Shown here piece after piece: positions 27,411 through 33,904 of a stretch of 33,904 nt of DNA. The translations under genes and the position numbers were made by a program. This stretch comes from Bacteroidota bacterium (GTDB taxonomy: Bacteria; Bacteroidota; Bacteroidia; Chitinophagales; Chitinophagaceae), in NCBI GenBank assembly GCA_029560415.1, contig JAKQKY010000093.1, positions 1-33,904 of the forward strand. The letters run 5' to 3'. Within the stretch, counting starts at the first letter, position 1. Each line of letters starts with the position of its first letter. The notes below the pieces were generated by a model, which was not told where the DNA came from, ran no database searches, and worked only from the letters and a program-made list of their open reading frames with translations.

Positions 27411-28688
27411 ATGTCAAATTCAAGAAGATCATTTTTTTCAAAAGCTGCTGCAGCAGCAGCAATGACTCCATTATTTCCCTTTTCATCAATTGGTAAAGGG
27501 CTTGAGGATGCCGTTGAAAAGAAACAGTTTAATTCACCGCCATCCGATTTAAAAATAACAGACGTAAAATGTGCCTATATCGGAGGGAGTCTCTTTGTGA
27601 AAATATTTTCAAACCAGGAGATTTATGGATGTGGCGAAGGAGTAGATGCAATTGGGGGAACCTATTACCTTGTTCAGAATATGAAAAGGAGATTGGTGGG
27701 ACAAAGCCCATTTAATATCCATAAAATATTCGAAGATTTCAGGAGAGGTGCTCACTTTGGAGGTGGCCAGTCGGGGATGTTTGTTGCGGTTTTATCTGCC
27801 ATCGAAACTGCATTATGGGATCTTACTGGGAAAGCACTAAACCTTCCGATATACCAATTGTTAGGCGGTAAATTTCGTGATAAAGTAAGAGTGTATTGTG
27901 ATACTGCCCTTTACCGGGTCAGATTCCCTTCTCCTGACGATTTTGCAACCGCCGCAAAAGACGCTATTAAAAACTGGGGATTCAATGCTTTGAAATTCGA
28001 TCTGGATTATGCTTCAGACCCTGACAAATACGACCGTTATAACTGGACTGCCAGTCCCGGAGAAATAATCAGGATGTACAACCAACTCGCTGCAGTACGT
28101 GATGCAGTAGGCCCGAAAATTGATCTTTGTGTTGACATGCACGGTCGCTATGATTTTGTAACTGCACAGGCAATTGCCAAGAAAGTAGAACCATTGAACC
28201 TGACCTGGTTGGAAGAGCCGGTTCCGGCAGAGAACTATGCTGCATTTAAGGAAATTGGAGCGGAAACCAATACGCCAATTGCGGCAGGTGAAAACGTATA
28301 CCTTGGCTATGGTTTCAAGCAATTAATGGATAATGGGGTGGATATAATAATGCCTGATCTGCAAAAATGCGGTGGTTTGGGAGAAGGTCAGCGAATAGCC
28401 AATCTTGCCAACTTATATTATAAGCCCTTTTCACCTCACATGGTGGCATCGCTACTTGGTGCTATGGCTTGTGCACATGTTTGTGCCACAGTACCCAACT
28501 TTCATTTAATGGAATGGCAATCTTATTTCCATACCAATGTTATGTATAAGGAAATTGTTATTTTTGATGAGGGAGACTGGGTGAAAGACAGCTTTATTAA
28601 AGTATCAGATAAACCAGGTATCGGTGTTGATCTTAATATCGAAGCTATGAAAAAATATGCAAACCCTAATGTGCCCTTCTTTACATAA
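27411..28688 (+). CDS. Tat-exported enolase-superfamily sugar-acid dehydratase (GalD-like MR/MLE family)
   Basis: The protein has 425 residues. The N-terminus SRRSFFSKAAAAAA is a twin-arginine signal, implying export after folding with its metal. The enolase-superfamily N-domain spans about 48-160 and the barrel about 165-405. Metal ligands are Asp242 (VDMHG), Glu268 (LEEP) and Glu294 (AAGEN). His244, His343 (SPHMV) and Glu368 (MEWQ) complete the active site. The spacing Asp-26-Glu-26-Glu and the Asp-x-His motif match D-galactonate dehydratase (GalD) rather than mandelate racemase proper. The likely reaction is dehydration of an aldonate to a 2-keto-3-deoxy acid in the periplasm. The substrate is unknown. 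It is the last gene of the plus-strand unit, 39 bases after the RraA-like gene, and is followed by a strong hairpin. Confidence 0.9.
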   Translation: MSNSRRSFFSKAAAAAAMTPLFPFSSIGKGLEDAVEKKQFNSPPSDLKITDVKCAYIGGSLFVKIFSNQEIYGCGEGVDAIGGTYYLVQNMKRRLVGQSPFNIHKIFEDFRRGAHFGGGQSGMFVAVLSAIETALWDLTGKALNLPIYQLLGGKFRDKVRVYCDTALYRVRFPSPDDFATAAKDAIKNWGFNALKFDLDYASDPDKYDRYNWTASPGEIIRMYNQLAAVRDAVGPKIDLCVDMHGRYDFVTAQAIAKKVEPLNLTWLEEPVPAENYAAFKEIGAETNTPIAAGENVYLGYGFKQLMDNGVDIIMPDLQKCGGLGEGQRIANLANLYYKPFSPHMVASLLGAMACAHVCATVPNFHLMEWQSYFHTNVMYKEIVIFDEGDWVKDSFIKVSDKPGIGVDLNIEAMKKYANPNVPFFT

Positions 28689-28694
28689 TATTAA

Positions 28695-28734
28695 AAAGAA
28701 ACCAGAACTCCGTCATAGTAGTTCTGGTTTCTTT
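28695..28734. terminator. Bidirectional terminator hairpin between convergent genes
   Basis: AAAGAAACCAGAACT (28695-28709) pairs perfectly with AGTTCTGGTTTCTTT (28720-28734), a 15-bp stem with a 10-base loop. It starts 6 bases after the dehydratase stop and lies between that gene and the convergent GH127 gene. A-rich and T-rich flanks suit termination in both directions. Confidence 0.88.
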
Positions 28735-28783
28735 CATTCTCACTTTTAACCCAAGGCAATTTACATAACATTTCAACCTGGGC

Positions 28784-31180
28784 CTATTCAGTTTTACTTC
28801 TGATTAATTGAATATAATAAACAGCGCCTGCCGTATTGCCTTGAAGCGCCTGAAACTTCACTCTTACGGCACCCTTACCTTTAACCATTAAGTCAGGAAT
28901 GGGGTATTCCATATACTGAAATCCAGACTTATTCCATCTGCCGGTATTATCCTCCGTCACCAGTTTTTCATCATCAATAAAGATGTCAAATTTTCGACTT
29001 CCCCATTCTGCTCCCCAATATTTAATTCGTAACAATAAGCCTGTTTCATTATTAGTAGAAAGTAAATAGCTGAAAAAACCGCCATTTCGTGCATCACGCC
29101 AAAATTCATCACTGAAATTTCCGGTATTTGAATTTTGCTTTTGGATTAAGTGATCAGCTTCGGGCTGCTGTTCGCCGGGTGCAACAAAATCAATAGTGCG
29201 CTTTTGCAATGAGAGCTTTTCCTTTTCCAAAATTGCTATTGAATCAAGATAGGAACGATAGCCAGCATTGCTTAGTGACATCCAATACATCATATACCTT
29301 GTATCGTGAATCTTAAAAAAGGGTTCAAGTAACAATTCAACCGGGTTAACAACTTTAACTTCAGATGCTGTAAAATTTAAGGGGTTACCAGAAACAGGCT
29401 TTAACTTCTCAGCAAGATTGGCAAGATTGTCTTCAATTATTACCGGAGCCTTATCAACAGGAAGCTTTTTGCCAGATGCTATATGAGCCCATCTGCCATC
29501 GTTTGCCACCAACCCCTTTAAATCTTCGTTGCCACTTTTTGCACTCAATAAAATCGGCCCATGCATAAAAGCTATATAATTGGGTACATTTGGCATGTAT
29601 TCAATGGTAGTATGCATCGGAATAGTAACAGTTACAACATCTCCCTTTTTCCAATAACGTTCAATGGCTATATAAGACTGCGCACTTCCGGTTGATGCAA
29701 CAGGGTTGCCATTAAGAGTAATTTTAAATTCTCCATTTGATACCCAGCCAGGATAACGTATCATGAGTGTAAAACGGGATCCCCCCTCAGTGATCATTAC
29801 CTTAGTTTCCTCTTCATAAGGGAAAATGGTTTGTTGCCTAATTTTCACCTTCTTCTCTTTCCAGTTTAGTTCAGAAGCAACGAACAGATTTACATATAAT
29901 GAATCATCGGTATGGGTATAAACAAACTGGCTGTACTTGCTATGGTTTTCCATACCACTGCCTACACAGCACCACATCCCTTCATTAGGTGATGAATATA
30001 CCCGGTAATGACGCGGGCGCGCCGGGGTAAAATACACATAGCCCCCATGTTCAGGATGTTGGGTTGATAAAATATGGTTATACAGTGTACGCTCATAAAA
30101 ATCTGCATATTTTGCCAGGGGATTAATCCGGAACAAATCTTCCGTTAGTTTAAGCATGTTGTAAGAGTTGCAGGTTTCCGGCCCTTCCACCTCATTTACA
30201 AAATCGCTGCTTGCTGCTACACCGGGAAAAAATTCCCGCCGGCTGTTTCCACCAAAGGCCAGGCTACGTTTGGTAGCAACTGTTTCCCAAAAAAATTGTC
30301 CTGCCCGTTTAAATTTATCATCGTTGGCTATTTCGCCTATTCGCTCAAACCCTACTGCTTTTGGCACCTGTGTATTGGCATGTTTATTATCCAGGTTATC
30401 ATTACCCACAGCCATAGCGTCAAGCAGCATATTGTGTGAAAATCGTTTTGCCGCCAGAATGTATTTTTTATTACTGGTCATTTGGAAAGCATCTGCCAAA
30501 ACCTCATTCATGCCTCCATGTTCAGTATCAAGCATGGACTGCATTTGCATATCAGTCAATGAGGCGGTGATATTTACAGCCCAGTCACAAAAATTCAAAA
30601 AGATGGCTTTGGCTTCTTCATTGCCGGCATACATCCAGGCATCTTTTAAACCTGCAAACATTTTATGAACATTGTACCAGGGTACCCAGGCCGATTTGTA
30701 AGCTGCAAAATCACCTTGTTGTAAAGTACTCCATATTTTCTTACCATTTGGTACAGCACCTGCGTAGCCAATAGCCCAATCCGGGTTATTCTTTCCGTTG
30801 GCTTCCTGGCAGGCTTTCAACTCGGCAATCAGATAATCCATCCGCTTTTTACATTCCTCATTTTTGGTAGATGCATAATTCATAGCCAGGGCTGATAAAT
30901 AATGCCCGCCTACATGCCCATCCAGCCCATCCCAATTTGGAAAAATTTTTGCCTTTTCAGGTAAACCCGCCTCCTTTCTGTAACCTGCTAATAAGCGGTC
31001 TACATCATATTGTAAAAGAACCTTTATATTAAGGTCTCTTGCATTTTTAAAGGGTCCATCAAGCAAGGTTACATCGCTTAATGAAAATTCATTGGCGTAC
31101 AACCTGTCCTGCGCATGAGTGGTTCCGCATGTTATTGTAATGAATACCAAAGTACAAACTATTAAACTTAATCTTTTCAT
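28784..31180 (-). CDS. Secreted GH127-type (DUF1680) beta-L-arabinofuranosidase
   Basis: The protein has 798 residues with a signal peptide ending TTHAQ. The (alpha/alpha)6 barrel covers about residues 30-430. The metal and nucleophile cluster typical of the family is visible: Glu335 and Cys337 in PETCNSYNML, and Cys404-Cys405 in MWCCVGSG, the second Cys corresponding to the nucleophile of HypBA1. Beta-sandwich domains follow (about 440-660) and an additional C-terminal module of unknown role (about 700-798). The family removes beta-L-arabinofuranose from plant glycans such as arabino-oligosaccharides and hydroxyproline-rich proteins. Other activities occur in related families, so exact specificity is open. 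Its ATG is one base after the stop of the GH31 gene, so the two are cotranscribed and probably act on the same side chains. Confidence 0.9.
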   Translation of the reverse strand: MKRLSLIVCTLVFITITCGTTHAQDRLYANEFSLSDVTLLDGPFKNARDLNIKVLLQYDVDRLLAGYRKEAGLPEKAKIFPNWDGLDGHVGGHYLSALAMNYASTKNEECKKRMDYLIAELKACQEANGKNNPDWAIGYAGAVPNGKKIWSTLQQGDFAAYKSAWVPWYNVHKMFAGLKDAWMYAGNEEAKAIFLNFCDWAVNITASLTDMQMQSMLDTEHGGMNEVLADAFQMTSNKKYILAAKRFSHNMLLDAMAVGNDNLDNKHANTQVPKAVGFERIGEIANDDKFKRAGQFFWETVATKRSLAFGGNSRREFFPGVAASSDFVNEVEGPETCNSYNMLKLTEDLFRINPLAKYADFYERTLYNHILSTQHPEHGGYVYFTPARPRHYRVYSSPNEGMWCCVGSGMENHSKYSQFVYTHTDDSLYVNLFVASELNWKEKKVKIRQQTIFPYEEETKVMITEGGSRFTLMIRYPGWVSNGEFKITLNGNPVASTGSAQSYIAIERYWKKGDVVTVTIPMHTTIEYMPNVPNYIAFMHGPILLSAKSGNEDLKGLVANDGRWAHIASGKKLPVDKAPVIIEDNLANLAEKLKPVSGNPLNFTASEVKVVNPVELLLEPFFKIHDTRYMMYWMSLSNAGYRSYLDSIAILEKEKLSLQKRTIDFVAPGEQQPEADHLIQKQNSNTGNFSDEFWRDARNGGFFSYLLSTNNETGLLLRIKYWGAEWGSRKFDIFIDDEKLVTEDNTGRWNKSGFQYMEYPIPDLMVKGKGAVRVKFQALQGNTAGAVYYIQLIRSKTE

Positions 31181-31181
31181 G

Positions 31182-33797
31182 CTAATTAATCATTTTTGTG
31201 GTTATGGGTTTGCCGCTGTAAACCATATCCTTTTTTATGCCGTCATTATTTACCCCTACCCCATTGCCTTCTTTTACCAAAACAATACTGAATACCCTTT
31301 TCTTTAATGAACCGGCATAACTACCCTGTATTTTTCCAATGGAGAATGCCTGTGTTTTCTCATTCCAGCTAAATGGTATAATGGTGTATTTCCCTTTCTC
31401 GTAATTATAATTATCACCTTCGTCTTCATACAAACTAAATTCGCCATCAGCCCCGGAATAAATACGAATGTCCAAAGTATCGTTAGATTTCTCTCCCGTG
31501 TACTGCATTAATTTTCCCATAGGAATGATTGAACCTGCCCTGATAAACAACGGAATTTCATCAGGTGGTGCAGCAGCATTCACCGTTTGCCCGCCATTAA
31601 AAGTTTTGCCAGACCAGAAATCGAACCAAGTTGCCGATTTTGGAAGGTAAACATCCCAGCTTATGGCAGGTGCCGTAACAGGCGCTATCAGCATAGATTT
31701 TCCAAACATGTATTGGTATGGCTGTTCCACTGCCTTGCTATCGCTACTAAAATCCATAACCAATGGACGCATCATAGTAGAACCATTCTTTGAAACCTGC
31801 CATGCTTCCGAATAAATATAGGGCATCAGCCGGTACCGAAGGTTCATCATTTTACGCATATTGTTTTCTACAGTACTGCCGTATTTCCAGGGTTCTGTTT
31901 CAGTTTGATAACCATGCATACGAAATATAGTATTGAAGGTTCCCCATTGAAACCACCTGGTAAGAATATCATGATATGTTACATCGGTGTACTGGCCCCG
32001 GCCCGGACGAAAGAAACCGCCAATATCAGTAGTCCAATATGGCATTCCGGTCAGGCTGAAGTTTAACCCGGCTGCTATCTGTCTTTTATAGGCATCCCAG
32101 TTCCAGCCAATATCACCACTCCAGTTAATGGTACCAAACCGCTGCTGACCGGCAAAAGCCGAACGGGTAAGAATGGTCACCCGCTTGCCGGAATCAGTTT
32201 TGCGCTGCCCATTATACACGGCCTGGCTTACAAACAGCGGGTATGAAAGTCTGTAAAAATCACCCAATCCGTAAAAAGTTTGCTTGCCGGCGAGGGCATC
32301 ATTCTCCGGTTCGGTTGCATCCATCCACCAGGAATCAACCCCTTTGACAAATAAATTTTCATTTAATGCATTCCAATGTGTTGCTTGTGCTTCAGGATTA
32401 TAAATGTCAATCCAGGGACTATTGGGAATGAATAGATTATTAGCTACATATGGTTTAGCCACGTCTGATTTTTTATCAAGGTTTTCCCAAACTGATATAG
32501 AGAAGCGGGCATTGAGGTCATGAATTTTCCTGATAAACTGTTCAGGATCAGGATAATTGGTTTCGTCAAATTTAGGAACGCCCCAGCCATACTTACCCCA
32601 GTATTGCCAGTCCTGCACTATTACATCTACCGGTAAATTCCTTTTTCTGAATTCTTCAACCGTTTCTACCAAATGTCTGCCTGATGTATAGCGTTCACGG
32701 CACTGCCAAAAACCGTAGGCCCAAAGGGGCAGCATAGGTACATTTCCTGTAAGGTTTCTGTAATTCGCTATCACATCATCTGCATCATTTCCATAAAATA
32801 CTATATAATCCAGCGACTTTGCATTGATGGAACGAAAAACGGTTTCATTGGCTGTGGGCCTCCACGATAACCTTGGGGTGTTGGAGGCTTTACAAACTAC
32901 CTGCACTTTATGTTCGCCCGCTTTTAAATGAATGATTTTGCTTGCTGCAGGAGGAAGCCAGATATTAGTTTGATCAATAAGGGGAATGCCATCAATAACC
33001 AAGAGGTGGCGGCTTTCCATTTCACCTAAATCCAGCATCATGGTGTAATCACCTTCCTTGTCAACGGTAAAGGTGCCATGGTGCATTGATTGCTGCTTTG
33101 ATACCCGTTGGGTTCCGGAAGTGGTGGTAACTTCTACCTCTCCCTTTTCACCGGAAGAGGTGTCACGCTTTAACAATGAGACCAAATGATCGGCCGGATT
33201 AAACTCTGTGAGGCCGTATTGATGCCACAAAATTCCATATCCTTTACTTGAGTACAGAAAGGGAATAGCTATTTGCGAATTTACCTGAATGAGTTTCCGT
33301 GTAATATTCCTGAGGTTGAAATGTCCATCCTGAAACTGACCCAACCCAAACAGGGATTCATCCTCAGGTGAATGAAAACTTTGTTCGGCAATATAACAGG
33401 ATTGGCCATCTGCAGTATTCTCTGTTAATTTTCTGCTTCCCGCCTTTTCACTCAAAAAAACTTTACCTTCTTTATCAGAAAATTCAATCACACCGCTTTG
33501 TTTGTTAAATACCATATTTACAGCATTGGTACTCAGTTTTAATTGCGCAAATGATTCAAAAACTTTAAAATCAGGAACTGCCGGTCTGTTAATGATAACA
33601 AACTCCCTTTCTTCTTTAGGCAAATCTTTCTCCCATTGAATGCGGATAGAATGATTGTTAAGGGGGATTATATTTAATTTTCCTTCTTTTAATTCTATAA
33701 CCAGCCTGTCAATTTGTGTGCTATGATTTATATACTCCTGGGCAACCAATAGGACAGGCATCGTAACGGCAATAAAAAATAATTTAATTTTACCCAT
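31182..33797 (-). CDS. Secreted GH31 alpha-xylosidase-like enzyme with PA14 insert
   Basis: The protein has 871 residues with a signal peptide ending LLVAQ. An N-terminal beta-sandwich (about 25-200) is followed by a PA14-like insert (about 215-335, with GTFTVDKEGDYTMMLDL) and then the catalytic barrel (about 350-680). The nucleophile is Asp493 in WWMDATEPE and the acid/base Asp562 in NWSGDIGWNWD. C-terminal beta domains include a DUF5110-like part with YEDEGDNYNYEKG. The PA14 insertion recalls the Bacteroides ovatus BoGH31A alpha-xylosidase that works on xyloglucan oligosaccharides. Alpha-xylosidase is the best guess; alpha-glucosidase is less likely. It begins 15 bases after the end of a truncated upstream gene and is immediately followed by the GH127 gene. 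Confidence 0.9.
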   Translation of the reverse strand: MGKIKLFFIAVTMPVLLVAQEYINHSTQIDRLVIELKEGKLNIIPLNNHSIRIQWEKDLPKEEREFVIINRPAVPDFKVFESFAQLKLSTNAVNMVFNKQSGVIEFSDKEGKVFLSEKAGSRKLTENTADGQSCYIAEQSFHSPEDESLFGLGQFQDGHFNLRNITRKLIQVNSQIAIPFLYSSKGYGILWHQYGLTEFNPADHLVSLLKRDTSSGEKGEVEVTTTSGTQRVSKQQSMHHGTFTVDKEGDYTMMLDLGEMESRHLLVIDGIPLIDQTNIWLPPAASKIIHLKAGEHKVQVVCKASNTPRLSWRPTANETVFRSINAKSLDYIVFYGNDADDVIANYRNLTGNVPMLPLWAYGFWQCRERYTSGRHLVETVEEFRKRNLPVDVIVQDWQYWGKYGWGVPKFDETNYPDPEQFIRKIHDLNARFSISVWENLDKKSDVAKPYVANNLFIPNSPWIDIYNPEAQATHWNALNENLFVKGVDSWWMDATEPENDALAGKQTFYGLGDFYRLSYPLFVSQAVYNGQRKTDSGKRVTILTRSAFAGQQRFGTINWSGDIGWNWDAYKRQIAAGLNFSLTGMPYWTTDIGGFFRPGRGQYTDVTYHDILTRWFQWGTFNTIFRMHGYQTETEPWKYGSTVENNMRKMMNLRYRLMPYIYSEAWQVSKNGSTMMRPLVMDFSSDSKAVEQPYQYMFGKSMLIAPVTAPAISWDVYLPKSATWFDFWSGKTFNGGQTVNAAAPPDEIPLFIRAGSIIPMGKLMQYTGEKSNDTLDIRIYSGADGEFSLYEDEGDNYNYEKGKYTIIPFSWNEKTQAFSIGKIQGSYAGSLKKRVFSIVLVKEGNGVGVNNDGIKKDMVYSGKPITTKMIN

Positions 33798-33812
33798 ATC
33801 ATATCTATTGAA

Positions 33813-33904
33813 TCAAAATTTCAGCATCATTTTCTTTCCGGTATATTCAATAGTCCTATCAGCCGAACCTCCCGATTGAACCATTGTACTCTTTTTACCT
33901 TCTA
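33813..33904 (-). CDS. C-terminal fragment of an unidentified gene (5' part outside the window)
   Basis: On the minus strand one frame stays open from the window edge to a TGA at 33815-33813 and encodes 29 residues ending in TIEYTGKKMMLKF. The other two frames stop early. The stop lies 15 bases before the GH31 ATG, an operon-like distance. A basic tail ending in Lys-Phe suits a beta-sandwich end of a secreted enzyme, but the family cannot be recognised from this piece. Confidence 0.6.
   Translation of the reverse strand, partial: EGKKSTMVQSGGSADRTIEYTGKKMMLKF

Noticed and set aside
30168..30668. Open frame of 166 codons on the plus strand
   Set aside because: It is antisense to the catalytic barrel of the GH127 gene and has no signal or domain of its own.

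Overview
The window looks like chromosomal DNA of a Bacteroidota bacterium, most likely a Chitinophagaceae-like soil or plant-associated organism (the family assignment is inference). The reasons are a SusC/SusD outer-membrane pair, several Sec or lipoprotein signals, a low-to-moderate G+C content, start regions without strong Shine-Dalgarno sequences, and many plant cell-wall enzymes. No tRNA, rRNA, CRISPR array, transposase or phage gene was seen. Coding density is high and no stretch over about 300 bases lacks a gene.

Layout. (1) Positions 1-2073, plus strand: the tail of an unidentified gene, then a secreted double-cupin/SMP-30 fusion. A strong convergent hairpin at 2118-2166 closes this unit. 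(2) Positions 22647 down to 2215, minus strand: a 13-gene run read right to left. It encodes SusC, SusD, an aldehyde dehydrogenase of the alpha-ketoglutarate-semialdehyde type, an IlvD/Edd sugar-acid dehydratase, an FAH-family 2-keto-3-deoxypentonate dehydratase, a GH10 xylanase, three CE1-like esterases, a PQQ/cytochrome c dehydrogenase, a cupin protein, a beta-helix protein and an SMP-30 lactonase. (3) Positions 22833-28688, plus strand, divergent: an AraC regulator, an FGGY (gluconokinase-type) kinase, a BASS-family sodium symporter, an exported RraA-like protein and a Tat-exported enolase-superfamily sugar-acid dehydratase. A perfect 15-bp hairpin follows. (4) Positions 33904 down to 28784, minus strand: the C-terminus of an unknown protein, a GH31 alpha-xylosidase with a PA14 insert, and a GH127 beta-L-arabinofuranosidase.

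How the genes may work together (inference from families). GH10 xylanase, esterases, GH31 and GH127 would strip and cut hemicellulose, and SusCD would import the products. The released pentose would not go through an isomerase and xylulokinase, since neither is present. Instead it would be oxidised outside the cytoplasm by the quinoprotein, its lactone opened by SMP-30 lactonases, and the aldonate taken through a Weimberg-type route (IlvD, FAH, KGSADH) to alpha-ketoglutarate. The plus-strand operon looks like a second sugar-acid branch in which the dehydratase and the aldolase-like protein both carry export signals. A polysaccharide utilization locus wired to oxidative, partly periplasmic pentose catabolism is the most interesting feature of the window.
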